Positions 1 through 9,199 are shown, counted from the first letter of the stretch. The stretch is 64,000 nucleotides of DNA from JBBBNV01 sp037137075 (GCF_037137075.1 NZ_JBBBNV010000025.1:1-64000); one strand, 5' to 3'. A program made the numbers and translations. Notes: generated by a model from the sequence alone, not told the origin.

Positions 1-1593
1 CTAGGATACCATACAATCGCCTGGCTGGGTTATTTTTTTATGCAACTATTTTTCGACAAGAACTTTTCACTGTCCAGTTACTTATATAATAAAAACGGTC
101 AATTAATAGAAAGCAGGCATGAAGAGGGGATGATTGAATATCAGTACGACAGCAATGGCAATTTAACTAACAAGGTGAAGACGGGAAATAGGCTGTCCAA
201 CTCGGGCTTCGAGATGTATTCAGGAACGAATCATGTAGCGGATTCATGGATACCGTGGAAGCCAAACGGTTCGGCAGCGAGCTTCGAAGTTGTGGACAGT
301 GGCGCTTCTTCTGGAAAATACGCTCAACAGATCTCAAGCAGCAATGGGTCGGGGAATGTTTCCCAGAGTGTCCGTGTTGAAGGCGGCACCGCCTACACAC
401 TCAGTGGACGAGTGCAAATCAGTGGATTAAGCAATGGGGTCGTGCAGGCCTATGTCCAGTACTTCGATGCGTCCGGAAATTATATCGGGAGCACAACAGT
501 AGCTAGTGTGAGGAATACGGGGGGATGGATGACCTTCAGCGGGGGAGTGACGCCGCCTGCAGGTGCGGTGAGAGCCAACATCATTCTGCAGCTAGGACTA
601 GAGAGCGGTGGTGCAGGCACCGTGCAATTTGATTCCATCCGCTTTACGACGCAGGAAGAAAACATGGTCTCCAACCCCGGTTTTGAAACCCGAACGGGTA
701 CGCAAGCAGACGATTGGAAACTGTATACGCCAAGCGGTTCGACAGCCAGCTTCGAAGTCGTGGACAGTGGCGCTTCTTCTGGAAAATACGCTCAACAGAT
801 CTCGAGCAGAAATGGGTCAGGTAATGTTTCCCAAAGTATCCGTGTTGAAGGCGGTACCGCCTACACGCTCAGCGGACGAGTGCAAGTCAGTGGATTAAGC
901 AATGGGGTCGTGCAAGCTTATGTCCAGTACTTCGATGTGTCCGGAAATTACATCGGAAGCACAACAGCAGCTAGTGTGAGGAATACGGGGGGATGGATGA
1001 CCTTCAGCGGGGGAGTGACGCCGCCTGCAGGTGCGGTGAGAGCCAACATCATTCTGCAGCTAGGACTAGAGAGCGGTGGTGCAGGCACCGTGCAATTTGA
1101 TTCCATCCGCTTTACGACGCAGGAAGAAAACATGGTCTCCAACCCCGGTTTTGAAACCCGAACGGGTACGCAAGCAGACGATTGGAAACTGTATACGCCA
1201 AGCGGTTCGACAGCCAGCTTCGAAGTCGTGGACAGTGGCGCTTCTTCTGGAAAATACGCTCAACAGATCTCGAGCAGAAATGGGTCAGGTAATGTTTCCC
1301 AAAGTATCCGTGTTGAAGGCGGTACCGCCTACACGCTCAGCGGACGAGTGCAAGTCAGTGGATTAAGCAATGGGGTCGTGCAAGCTTATGTCCAGTACTT
1401 CGATGTGTCCGGAAATTACATCGGAAGCACAACAGCAGCTAGTGTGCAAAATACGGGCGGTTGGATAACCTTCAGCGGGGGAGTGACGCCGCCTGCAGGT
1501 GCGGTGAGAGCCAACATCATTCTGCAGCTGGGACTAGAGAGCGGTGGTGCAGGCACTGTGCAATTTGATGATATCAATCTGAAACCGATTTAA
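1..1593 (+). CDS. YD/Rhs-type surface protein, C-terminal part with three repeated modules (5' partial)
   Basis: The frame is open from base 1 and no ribosome site precedes the ATG at 40, so the gene probably starts upstream. The N-terminal stretch (YNKNGQLIES, then YDSNGNLTNK) matches YD/RHS repeats. It is followed by three modules of about 156 residues, each beginning with an N.GFE motif and rich in Gly, Ser and aromatic residues. They end in GTVQFDSIRF-like strands, which is typical of carbohydrate-binding-like beta-sandwiches (CBM_4_9 style). Modules 2 and 3 are almost identical. The likely role is an exported wall-associated or secreted protein, with the modules binding glycans. This is inferred from fold resemblance; no signal peptide or toxin domain is visible in the window. 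It ends before a bidirectional terminator. Confidence 0.75.
   Translation, partial: LGYHTIAWLGYFFMQLFFDKNFSLSSYLYNKNGQLIESRHEEGMIEYQYDSNGNLTNKVKTGNRLSNSGFEMYSGTNHVADSWIPWKPNGSAASFEVVDSGASSGKYAQQISSSNGSGNVSQSVRVEGGTAYTLSGRVQISGLSNGVVQAYVQYFDASGNYIGSTTVASVRNTGGWMTFSGGVTPPAGAVRANIILQLGLESGGAGTVQFDSIRFTTQEENMVSNPGFETRTGTQADDWKLYTPSGSTASFEVVDSGASSGKYAQQISSRNGSGNVSQSIRVEGGTAYTLSGRVQVSGLSNGVVQAYVQYFDVSGNYIGSTTAASVRNTGGWMTFSGGVTPPAGAVRANIILQLGLESGGAGTVQFDSIRFTTQEENMVSNPGFETRTGTQADDWKLYTPSGSTASFEVVDSGASSGKYAQQISSRNGSGNVSQSIRVEGGTAYTLSGRVQVSGLSNGVVQAYVQYFDVSGNYIGSTTAASVQNTGGWITFSGGVTPPAGAVRANIILQLGLESGGAGTVQFDDINLKPI
193..1593 (+). repeat. Three tandem 468-bp coding repeats
   Basis: Unit 1 is about 193-660, unit 2 is 661-1128 and unit 3 is 1129-1593. 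Units 2 and 3 share long identical stretches at DNA level, including silent positions. Unit 1 differs at scattered sites. This indicates recent duplication or gene conversion within the coding sequence. Confidence 0.9.
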
Positions 1594-1765
1594 ACAGAAA
1601 TATAATTCGAAATCAGCATGTTTTCAATACTTTTCACGAACAGCGGCAGGCTTCTGGCTCCGTGCAATGAGACGCAATGAGATACCTGTTCATTCTTGAT
1701 CATTTGCAGCCTTGCGTTCCTTTGACTCTGGAAATTATAAATGATGTACCATTCCTATTACAACA

Positions 1766-1799
1766 AAGACCCTTCTAAACATAAACAGAAGGGTCTTTT
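1766..1799. terminator. Bidirectional intrinsic terminator
   Basis: GACCCTTCT (1768-1776) pairs with AGAAGGGTC (1787-1795) and is followed by TTTT on the plus strand. It lies between the convergent Rhs-type gene and ade. Confidence 0.8.
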
Positions 1800-1822
1800 C
1801 AATGCATATCGTATAAATCTGC

Positions 1823-3544
1823 CTACTTCGGCTCTACAATTAACGGAACGACCCGGCCCTGATTCACGTCTATCAGCCCGAAATCGGTAATCTTCAGCGC
1901 CGGGCTGACCGGCAGTGAGTGCGTGCTGATGGACATAATCGGGTTGTAGTGCTCGTAGCCGAGCGATTCCATCGCGTGCCGAAGCGCTTCGACCTGGCGG
2001 GCCGTCTCCTCCAGCGGCGCTTCGGTCAGAATACCGCCTACCGGCAGCTCCAGCTTGGCGAGAACCTTCCCGTTCTCGACGACACAGAAGCCGCCCTGAC
2101 ACTTGATGACCTCATTGGCAGCCATCGCCATGTCCGCCGGGTTATGCCCGACGACGAGCAGGTTATGGTTATCGTGAGAATACGTTGTCGCGATCGCCCC
2201 GCGCTTAATCGTATCGCCGCCAATCAAGCCAAAGGCGCGATTGCCGTTTTTTCCATAACGCTCAAAGGTGGCAATGAGCCCGCAGCCGGCGGCCTGCCAG
2301 TTCAACCGGCCTTCGCGAGCCTCCGCCTCCAGCAGCTGCTCCTCGGTGAACGTAGACCCGTTCTTCACCATCATGGCCCGGCACTGGTATCGCCCGTCCG
2401 CCACGGCCGTGGTAACCGTAAAGTCCGCTTCGGTCAGCAAGGGCAGCCGGACGCTCTCATAGTAATGCGCCGGGAAAGCTGAATCAGCGGTCTGCTGCGT
2501 ATACGCCTTTCCGCGGTCATAGACAAGCCGGCCCTGCTTGAATACGCGCTCAATGGTCAGATGCTCCAGATCGGACACCAGCATGAAGTCCCCGATTTTG
2601 CCCGGGGCGATCGCGCCCCGGTCCAGCATCCGCATCCGTTTGGCCGGCGTGAAGGTTGCAGCATAAATCGCTTCCTCCGGCTTCATGCCCATTCCGATGG
2701 CTTTGCGGACCAGATGGTCCAGATGCCCCCGACGCTCGAAGGAATCGGCCATCACATCGTCCGTAACGAAGCAGAAATGCTCGGCGACATCATGCTCCGT
2801 CAAATATGTCATGACCTCCGGCGTCATCGATTTCTCCTGGATTTCAATGAACATTCCGGCCCCGATCCGGGCCTCCATGCCCTCGATCGTTTGATGGGTA
2901 TGGTCCGAGTCCACCCCGCTATAGATCATCCGGTGCAGGTCCAGATCGAGTAGCTTCGGAACATGCCCTTCAATGATGAGATGCGGATAATGACGGCGAA
3001 TATGGCTCAAAATCTGATTTGTCTTCGTCTTGCCATCCAGATCGGTAATAACCTCGACATAATTCATAATCTCGCCCAGGCAAATAATGCGTTCCGTCCG
3101 CAGCAGCTCGTCCAAATCCTCGATCTCAATCGATCCGCCCGTCGTCTCCATGGCCGTGGCCGGTACCGAGCTCGGAAGCGAGTAGAACATATCCGCGACA
3201 CAATCCTGACTGGCCCGGATCATGGCCTTCACCCCGTCCAGCCCGAATACATTGGCCATCTCATGCGGCTCCGGCACAATGGTGGTCACCCCGCTGCGGA
3301 TAAGTCCATGCGAGAACGATTGCGGCGTAACCATCGTGCTTTCGATATGCAGATGAATGTCGATCAGGCCGGGAATCATATAACGTCCTTTCCCGTCCAG
3401 CACCTCATCCGCCTCAAAGGCTTCCGTTCCCTGCTGCCCGACATATAGGAATTTGCCGCCAACAATGGCGGCATTGCCGGAGATAAAGCGCTTGAAGTAG
3501 CTGTTATAAATCTGTACATCCTGAATCAATAAATCCACACGCAT
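1823..3544 (-). CDS. ade: Adenine deaminase
   Basis: 573 residues, close to the length of Bacillus adenine deaminase. It converts adenine to hypoxanthine and ammonia in purine salvage. The metal-binding signature GLIDIHLHIEST is near residue 57-68, followed by PEPHEMANVFG and the amidohydrolase barrel. The C-terminal cap contains THSLPVSPALKITDFGLID-like sequence typical of this family. The start ATG follows GGGAGG at a normal distance. It is the last gene of a minus-strand run with a PotA-type ATPase, two permeases and a nucleoside hydrolase, which suggests imported purine nucleosides are hydrolysed and the adenine deaminated. Identification as adenine deaminase is firm; the coupling to the transporter is inferred. 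Confidence 0.93.
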   Translation of the reverse strand: MRVDLLIQDVQIYNSYFKRFISGNAAIVGGKFLYVGQQGTEAFEADEVLDGKGRYMIPGLIDIHLHIESTMVTPQSFSHGLIRSGVTTIVPEPHEMANVFGLDGVKAMIRASQDCVADMFYSLPSSVPATAMETTGGSIEIEDLDELLRTERIICLGEIMNYVEVITDLDGKTKTNQILSHIRRHYPHLIIEGHVPKLLDLDLHRMIYSGVDSDHTHQTIEGMEARIGAGMFIEIQEKSMTPEVMTYLTEHDVAEHFCFVTDDVMADSFERRGHLDHLVRKAIGMGMKPEEAIYAATFTPAKRMRMLDRGAIAPGKIGDFMLVSDLEHLTIERVFKQGRLVYDRGKAYTQQTADSAFPAHYYESVRLPLLTEADFTVTTAVADGRYQCRAMMVKNGSTFTEEQLLEAEAREGRLNWQAAGCGLIATFERYGKNGNRAFGLIGGDTIKRGAIATTYSHDNHNLLVVGHNPADMAMAANEVIKCQGGFCVVENGKVLAKLELPVGGILTEAPLEETARQVEALRHAMESLGYEHYNPIMSISTHSLPVSPALKITDFGLIDVNQGRVVPLIVEPK

Positions 3545-3566
3545 CTTGTCCTACCTCCCTAACGCA

Positions 3567-4628
3567 CTACTCCACAACGACTAATTTCTCGCTTGGAACA
3601 AGAAGCCGCACCTCTTGCCCGTTCGCATACGGCGCTTCCATTTCTTTATTGACCGTAAAATCGCCCAGCTCGGTCTCCACAACATACTGGTAGCTGCGGC
3701 CAAGGAAGGTGCTGACCTTTACCCGTCCGGCAAGCCGGTTCGCCCCGGCTTCCAGCTCCTCCATCGTACCGACAACCATGTCATCCGGACGCATAGCGCC
3801 CTTCTTGCCCTGCTGAGCCCCGTGGCCGGGGTGGTGCTTGGCGATGAACGTCATTCCTTTGGCATGGAGCTCGATATCCCCGTCCCGTTCCGTCCGCGTA
3901 TCGAAGGTAATAAAGTTGGTAAACCCGATGAACCGGGCGACGAATTCGGTCGCCGGATACTTATAGATGGTCGCCGGGCGGCCAAGCTGCTCGATAATCC
4001 CTTTATTCATAATCGCGACCTGATCGGAGATGGAGAAGCATTCCTCCTGATCATGGGAGACATAAACCGTCGTGATGCCCAGCTCCTGCTGGATACGGCG
4101 AATCTCAACCCGCATATTGACCCGCAGGTTCGCATCAAGGTTGCTGAGCGGCTCGTCAAACAGCAGCAGGTCCGGCTCAATAACCAGCGCCCGGGCAATC
4201 GCCACCCGCTGCCGCTGCCCGCCGGACAGCTCCGCCGGGAACCGCTTCTCAAAGCCGTTCAGGCTGACGACGTCCAGCATGCTGCGTACGCGGCGATCGA
4301 TGTCGGCTGCGCTGGTCTTGCGAATACGCAGCCCGAACGCAACATTGTCGTACACCGACAAGTGCGGGAACAACGCATAGCTCTGAAACACAAAGCCGAA
4401 ATTACGCTTGTTCACCGGCACCCGCGTGTAATCCTTGCCGTTCAGCATGAAACGGCCGTCCTTCGCCTCCAGGAAGCCCGCAATCAGCCGCAGAGTGGTT
4501 GTTTTGCCACAGCCGCTCGGGCCGAGCAGGGAAATCAGGGCGCCTTTTTCCACATTCAGGTTGAAATCCTTTAATATATAGTTCTGGTCATAGGCAACCG
4601 ATACGTTTTCCAGAGATAGCAATGCCAT
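3567..4628 (-). CDS. PotA-type ABC transporter ATP-binding protein
   Basis: 353 residues. Walker A GPSGCGKTT lies near residue 37-45, the signature LSGGQRQR near 135, Walker B LLLFDEP near 156 and the switch histidine in SHDQEE near 193. A C-terminal TOBE-type domain begins after residue 240. This is the spermidine/putrescine-iron-thiamine (PotA/FbpC) group of importer ATPases. It energises the two permeases encoded immediately upstream (15-bp gap). The substrate is not shown by the ATPase itself. Operon context with nucleoside hydrolase and adenine deaminase favours a purine nucleoside or base over polyamine, but this is inference. Confidence 0.93.
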   Translation of the reverse strand: MALLSLENVSVAYDQNYILKDFNLNVEKGALISLLGPSGCGKTTTLRLIAGFLEAKDGRFMLNGKDYTRVPVNKRNFGFVFQSYALFPHLSVYDNVAFGLRIRKTSAADIDRRVRSMLDVVSLNGFEKRFPAELSGGQRQRVAIARALVIEPDLLLFDEPLSNLDANLRVNMRVEIRRIQQELGITTVYVSHDQEECFSISDQVAIMNKGIIEQLGRPATIYKYPATEFVARFIGFTNFITFDTRTERDGDIELHAKGMTFIAKHHPGHGAQQGKKGAMRPDDMVVGTMEELEAGANRLAGRVKVSTFLGRSYQYVVETELGDFTVNKEMEAPYANGQEVRLLVPSEKLVVVE

Positions 4629-4643
4629 AGTACGATGCCTCCA

Positions 4644-5432
4644 TTATCGTTTGGTAAAGTAAGAAAGACCCATCAGCCGTTCAATCACAAACATGAACAC
4701 CGCTGTAAAAATCATCAGCAGCACGGAAATCGCGGCAATGGTCGGATCAAAATGATTCTCCACATACGTCAGCATTTGGATGGGCAGCGTGCTTACGCCC
4801 GGGCCTGTCATAAACACCGAAATGTCCACGTTGTTAAAGGATTCGAGGAACGCAATCAGCACGGCGGCAATAATACCCGACCTGATATTCGGCAGCACGA
4901 CCTTGAAGAACGTCTTGAGACGGCCCTCGCCAAGACTTAACGACGCTTCCTCCACGGCAAAATCGAAGTTCGCCAGGCTGGACGCAATGACACGAATAAT
5001 AAACGGCAGCATGATGACCGTGTGGCCGACAAGCAGTGCGGCATACATCGGCAATTGGTAGGTGACAATCAAATATTTCAGCATGGTAAAGCCGAGTACG
5101 ATACCCGGAATCAGCACCGGGGAAATAAAAATCGCGTTCAGCGCCCCTTTGCCCTTGAACTGGAACCGGCTTAACGCGTAGGCCGCGGGAATACCGAGCA
5201 GCAGCGCCAGCACATTGCCGGCCAAGGAAACGATGACCGAGGTTTTGAACGTCTTCATGAACATCTCGACCTCCCAGATGTTGCGGTACCATTTGAGAGA
5301 GAAGCCCTGCGGCGGGAATTTCATAATGCTGCCCGGTTCGAACGATGCGACGGCAATAATGACGAGCGGCCCGAGCAAGAATACATACACAAGCAGGGTA
5401 AACAGGCCTAACCCCCAATTTTTCTCCTGCAT
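4644..5432 (-). CDS. PotC-type ABC transporter permease
   Basis: 262 residues with about six hydrophobic segments. The cytoplasmic EAA loop is visible as EEASLSLGEGRLKTFFKVVLPNIRSG near residue 160-185. It forms the inner-membrane channel with the PotB-type partner, whose stop lies 5 bp upstream, so the two are probably translationally coupled. The start follows a weak purine-rich site. This is the second permease of the predicted purine-related importer. Confidence 0.9.
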   Translation of the reverse strand: MQEKNWGLGLFTLLVYVFLLGPLVIIAVASFEPGSIMKFPPQGFSLKWYRNIWEVEMFMKTFKTSVIVSLAGNVLALLLGIPAAYALSRFQFKGKGALNAIFISPVLIPGIVLGFTMLKYLIVTYQLPMYAALLVGHTVIMLPFIIRVIASSLANFDFAVEEASLSLGEGRLKTFFKVVLPNIRSGIIAAVLIAFLESFNNVDISVFMTGPGVSTLPIQMLTYVENHFDPTIAAISVLLMIFTAVFMFVIERLMGLSYFTKR

Positions 5433-5437
5433 ACCTT

Positions 5438-6259
5438 CTACCCCTTCGGATTTAATTTAACGGCCAGCTTGTTCATCAGACCGATGACCAGGAATGTAAT
5501 CACGATCATAATGGTGGCGATGACGGAAGCCAGGTGCCAGTCATTCAGCGTAATCGCATTCTGGTACAAAAACGTGGAGATCACGCGCTGTTTCCCGCCG
5601 AGCAGCGCCGGCGTCGTATATGCGGTCAAGCTGCCGACGAAGACCAGAATACTCCCGATAATGAGCCCCGGCACACTAAGCGGCACAATAATTTTGCAAA
5701 AAGCGGACAGCCGGCTGGCGCCCAGACTCTCGGCTGCTTTGATCAAATCGCGGTCGATATTTTCCATGACACCGACCAGCGTAATAATAATGAGCGGCAA
5801 GAACAGATGCACAAGACCAATCATCATCGCCGACGGCGTATACAAAATGTTCAGCGGCTCCTTGATAACCCCGATCGCGAGCAACGTGTTGTTCAGAAGC
5901 CCCTGCTTGCCGAGAATAATCATCCAGCTGAAGGAGCGCACCACCGAGCTGGTCAGCAGCGGGAAAATCGCCAGAGCAAGGAGAACGGCTTTCTGCCGGG
6001 CACTTTGCCTGGAAATAAAATACGCCACCGGAAACCCGATCAGGATACATATAAACGTAGTAACCACGCTTACCTGCAGCGTCGTCCACACGATTTTCAG
6101 AAAGTACGGGTCTTTAAAGAAATGCGTATACCCGGCCAGTGAAAGCTGCCCCTCCTCGAAAAACGTCGACCCAATCGTCAGCAGGATCGGTACGACCATG
6201 AATGCCGCCAGGAACAAAATACCCGGCAGCAGCAGGAATGCCAAAACCGATTTCTTCAT
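5438..6259 (-). CDS. PotB-type ABC transporter permease
   Basis: About 273 residues from the ATG at 6259. I chose this start because AGGAGA lies about 11 bases upstream and the protein then begins MKKSVLAFLLLPG, the first membrane helix. A longer open frame exists but would add a soluble N-terminus without a ribosome site. An EAA loop (AAESLGASRLSAFCKIIVPLSVPG) is present. It is the first transporter gene after a terminator-like hairpin at 6302-6338, so it may have its own promoter or depend on read-through from the nucleoside hydrolase gene. Confidence 0.9.
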   Translation of the reverse strand: MKKSVLAFLLLPGILFLAAFMVVPILLTIGSTFFEEGQLSLAGYTHFFKDPYFLKIVWTTLQVSVVTTFICILIGFPVAYFISRQSARQKAVLLALAIFPLLTSSVVRSFSWMIILGKQGLLNNTLLAIGVIKEPLNILYTPSAMMIGLVHLFLPLIIITLVGVMENIDRDLIKAAESLGASRLSAFCKIIVPLSVPGLIIGSILVFVGSLTAYTTPALLGGKQRVISTFLYQNAITLNDWHLASVIATIMIVITFLVIGLMNKLAVKLNPKG

Positions 6260-6301
6260 GTCATGTTTGTCTCCTGTTCCTTGGTTCGCTAAAAAGTGTA
6301 G

Positions 6302-6338
6302 TGAAAAAAGAAGCCCGTACATACAGAAGGATACGGGC
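6302..6338 (-). terminator. Terminator or attenuator between nucleoside hydrolase and permease genes
   Basis: On the minus strand GCCCGTA and TACGGGC form a 7-bp stem followed by TTCTTTTTTC. It lies about 40 bp before the permease start, so it probably reduces rather than abolishes downstream expression. Confidence 0.65.
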
Positions 6339-6379
6339 CTCGCCATCCTTAAAAAGAGAACGCGCGTCCGTCGCCCGAT

Positions 6380-7312
6380 TTACCGGCGAAGGGCCTCGAT
6401 AAACAGCTCAAGAAATGGTTCGGACGCCACCCCGGTGCATACATGGACATTGGCTTGCCGCTGCAGTCGGTTTTGAAAATCGCAGACGGTCATGCCGTCA
6501 CACAAATCGCTTCGGGTCTCCACATCAACGTAATAATGGCCTGTCGTCACCAGTTCCTTGTTCAAGGCTACGCCGACAGCGAGCGGGTCGTGCAGCGCAC
6601 ATGCCCGGACTCCGTTCCGCTCCTGATACCGCTGCATGTAATCTGCGGTGCTTGCCCGGACGTAGTCCGCAAAGGGCGAATCCTGGAGCGCATCGAGATG
6701 CTTCTCGGTCAGAAGCGCCTTGCGGGTCACATCGAGGCCCACCAGCGTCAGCTTCGGAAAGCCTGCCTGAAGCACCATTTTGGCCGCTTCCGGGTCGACA
6801 TAGATGTTGTATTCGGCCGTAGGGGTCACATTGCCGAAGCCCTGGACAACCCCGCCCATGATAATGACCTCTTGGACCTCGTGAATGAGCTGCGGGTATT
6901 TCATCACCGCCAGCGCCAGGTTCGTCAGCGGGGCGGTCATCACCAGCGTCACGTCCCCGCTGTGCCGCCGCACCGTGTCGAAGATGAAATCGACCGCATG
7001 GCCCGGCTCCGCCTGCTTATGGACCGGCACATCGCGCAGCGCGCCGCCAAGCCCGTCCTTCCCGTGCACCTTATGCTCGAAGTGGGACGGCCTCATCAGC
7101 GGCTTATCCGCTCCCTGCACGACCGGGATGTCGTTCTCTGCGCCGGCCAGCTGCAGGATTTTGCACGTATTGATCGTGGCCTGCGCCAGGGATACGTTGC
7201 CGTTCACCGTTGTAATTCCCAGCACGTCCAGCTCGCCGCTGCGAACCGCGAGCAGGATGGCCAGTGCGTCATCCACCCCCGTGTCGACGTCCAAAATGAC
7301 TTTCTTCTTCAT
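6380..7312 (-). CDS. Nucleoside hydrolase (IUNH family)
   Basis: About 310 residues from the ATG at 7312, chosen because AAGGGGG sits about 7 bases upstream. Family motif DVDTGVDDALAILLA near the N-terminus is the calcium-binding aspartate cluster of inosine-uridine nucleoside N-ribohydrolases. Later landmarks are TAPLTNLALA, MGG, AEYNIYVDPEAAK and the histidine of HDPLAVG. It splits ribonucleosides into base and ribose in the cytoplasm. Its place between a solute-binding protein and permeases suggests the transporter delivers its nucleoside substrate. Base preference cannot be read from the sequence. Confidence 0.9.
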   Translation of the reverse strand: MKKKVILDVDTGVDDALAILLAVRSGELDVLGITTVNGNVSLAQATINTCKILQLAGAENDIPVVQGADKPLMRPSHFEHKVHGKDGLGGALRDVPVHKQAEPGHAVDFIFDTVRRHSGDVTLVMTAPLTNLALAVMKYPQLIHEVQEVIIMGGVVQGFGNVTPTAEYNIYVDPEAAKMVLQAGFPKLTLVGLDVTRKALLTEKHLDALQDSPFADYVRASTADYMQRYQERNGVRACALHDPLAVGVALNKELVTTGHYYVDVETRSDLCDGMTVCDFQNRLQRQANVHVCTGVASEPFLELFIEALRR

Positions 7313-7397
7313 CACCATGCCCCCTTCTTCACCGTGCGCCCATAGAGGCGCGCTGCCGTTCACCCGTCATGCCCGCGGACAATCCGCTCCGTGACAG

Positions 7398-7437
7398 AAA
7401 AACAAGGGGATATGCCGCACAATATCACATCCCCTTG
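7398..7437 (-). terminator. Intrinsic terminator/attenuator after the solute-binding protein gene
   Basis: CAAGGGGAT (7403-7411) pairs with ATCCCCTTG (7429-7437), and on the minus strand TTTTTC follows. Such a hairpin after the first gene commonly gives the binding protein higher expression than the rest of the operon. Confidence 0.75.
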
Positions 7438-7444
7438 CCTTATA

Positions 7445-8527
7445 TTATTGCGCTACTTCTTTGTTCCAGCGGTCAATCCACGATTTCAGCTTCTCATTGA
7501 CGAATTTCATGTCAAGCTTGCGAAGCTTGTTTACTACGTCAGCGCCGTACGTAATGCCTTGCGCTTCCTCCGGTGTGAGCTGCAGTGTCGTGTTAACCGG
7601 GGAATCGATTTTGGCTTTGGCCGATTTTTCCTGGACCTGCTTGCTCAGATGCCAGTTAATGAAATCTTCGGCGAGCTGCTTGTTTTGGCTGCCTTTGACA
7701 ATGTTGACGGTGTTCATAACCGCATAGGCGCCTTCAGAAGGCGATACGAACTTAGCATCCGGTACAGCGGCCTTCAAGTCTTTTACATACATTTCCATGA
7801 TCGGTCCGGCAGCGATTTCGCCCTGTGCGAACATGTTGACGAATTCCGAGGTTTGGCTGTAATATTTCACAACGCCTTTGTTCAGCTCTTTTACTTTGGC
7901 GAAGGCTTGATCCTCATTAAAGGCCGTGCTTCCGGCAACTACAGATGCTGCATCCAAAATCATGGGCCCGCTGGTCGCCGTGATGTTCGGCAGCGTGAGC
8001 TTCTTGGACAGCTCCGGGCTCCACAGATCGCTCCAGGCTTTGATTTCCTTGGTTGTCGCCTTCGGATTGTACGCGATGCCAAGCTGGCCGACGGTGTAGG
8101 CCGGACCGTAATCTTCGCCAAGCGGCGCCTTAGCCAGGTCATAAATCTCTTTCAGGTTCGTAATGCGGCTCCGGTCGATTTTCTCGAACAGGCCGGCATC
8201 AATTCCTTGCTGCGCATAATAGTCCGACAAGTAAATCAAATCGACGTTGGAGCTGCCTTGACGCACTTTGTTCAGACGCTCCGCATTGTTGCCGATGTCG
8301 AGTACGATTTTGACGTTATGCTCCTTCTCAAACGGCCCGTACACTTCTTTTTTGAAGAAATCCTCCGAGAAGCCCCATGTGGAAATGACCAGCTTGGTCG
8401 GCTCTCCCTTGGAAGCCTGTCCTTCCGTTCCTGTGCCGCCTTGCTCCTTGGCCGGTGCTCCACAGCCTGCCAGTGCTGTGCCTACAAGCGCTAAAGAAAG
8501 CAGACCGCCTACGATACGTGTTTTCAT
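7445..8527 (-). CDS. PotD-type lipoprotein solute-binding protein
   Basis: About 360 residues from the ATG at 8527, preceded by GGGAGG. The start gives MKTRIVGGLLSLALVGTALAGCG, a lipoprotein signal with lipobox LAGC. The mature protein resembles SBP_bac_8/PotD-like proteins (YLSDYYAQQGIDAGLF, GPAYTVGQLGIAYNP, WSDLWSPE). It should sit on the outer face of the membrane and hand ligand to the permeases downstream. A longer frame exists upstream but would bury the lipobox. The ligand is unknown; purine-related neighbours argue for a nucleoside, and this is inference. Confidence 0.9.
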   Translation of the reverse strand: MKTRIVGGLLSLALVGTALAGCGAPAKEQGGTGTEGQASKGEPTKLVISTWGFSEDFFKKEVYGPFEKEHNVKIVLDIGNNAERLNKVRQGSSNVDLIYLSDYYAQQGIDAGLFEKIDRSRITNLKEIYDLAKAPLGEDYGPAYTVGQLGIAYNPKATTKEIKAWSDLWSPELSKKLTLPNITATSGPMILDAASVVAGSTAFNEDQAFAKVKELNKGVVKYYSQTSEFVNMFAQGEIAAGPIMEMYVKDLKAAVPDAKFVSPSEGAYAVMNTVNIVKGSQNKQLAEDFINWHLSKQVQEKSAKAKIDSPVNTTLQLTPEEAQGITYGADVVNKLRKLDMKFVNEKLKSWIDRWNKEVAQ

Positions 8528-8711
8528 CTTTGTTCGTTCCTCCCTGGTTGTATGTATCTTTGTTAATCCCGTACTGCCTTTGCTCATCGGCCATTCTCTG
8601 AAATGAACCCCATACCGGAATGAACCACCCTTGAAATTTGTACTAGTATCCTTCCGCCATTCCAAATTATTCATGCAGCCCGGCTTCCGCCCCATGCCCC
8701 GGGACAACCCC

Positions 8712-8760
8712 AAAAAAAAAGAAAAAGCCCCCTTGTAGAAATAAACATTCCAACAAGAGC
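8712..8760 (-). terminator. Weak terminator upstream of the transporter operon
   Basis: On the minus strand an imperfect stem (GCTCTTGT with ACAAGGGGGC) is followed by a 15-base T-rich run. It probably ends the DUF2294 transcript. Confidence 0.5.
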
Positions 8761-8854
8761 ACTTTTTCACAGTAAACCGTGTTAAGCGACATCCGTTTCG
8801 TTACACTGCGGTTTCCTCTTAAGATAAATCAAAAGGGAACGCCGCAAACGAAGG

Positions 8855-9199
8855 TTATTCAGCTTTGAGTATAATGTTCGTAATCGCCAGCTGTGTCGGG
8901 GGATCATAGTCCCGCAATACCGCTTCGATCGATAATCCGAGCTCTTGCTCGAGCTTCTCCCGGATTTTCCTTTTATAGATGGTCGACATGTGGAAGTCAA
9001 CCTCATATTTAAGGTTGGGCGCTTCTCCCTCCAAGGCGGTCGAACGCGGGGATCGGCGGTGCTTGGCATAGAAGGTAATCATATTGTTGTCAATCGCTGC
9101 CTTCAGTACCAATGTGCCAAATCCGAACAATTCCTTGGAAATCTCGTTATACAGGTGACAAAGCTTTTTCTTGTCTTCATTCGAATCTGTAAGGGGCAT
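8855..9199 (-). CDS. DUF2294 / MpsC-like domain protein
   Basis: About 114 residues from the ATG at 9199, which has AAGGTGA at a good distance. The layout (LYNEISKELFGFGTLVLKAAIDNNMI, then VDFHMSTIYKRKIREKLEQELGLSI, then DYDPPTQLAITNIIL) fits the DUF2294 family. That family includes the MpsC component of a Staphylococcus bicarbonate-concentrating system. No membrane segment is visible. The protein stands alone, without MpsA or MpsB partners nearby, so a transport role cannot be claimed. Family assignment is by recognised pattern only. Confidence 0.6.
   Translation of the reverse strand: MPLTDSNEDKKKLCHLYNEISKELFGFGTLVLKAAIDNNMITFYAKHRRSPRSTALEGEAPNLKYEVDFHMSTIYKRKIREKLEQELGLSIEAVLRDYDPPTQLAITNIILKAE

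Noticed and set aside
8528..8711. Possible purine riboswitch before the transporter operon
   Set aside because: The leader has stretches such as GGAATGGCGG, but the conserved P1/J2-3 pattern of the purine aptamer is missing.
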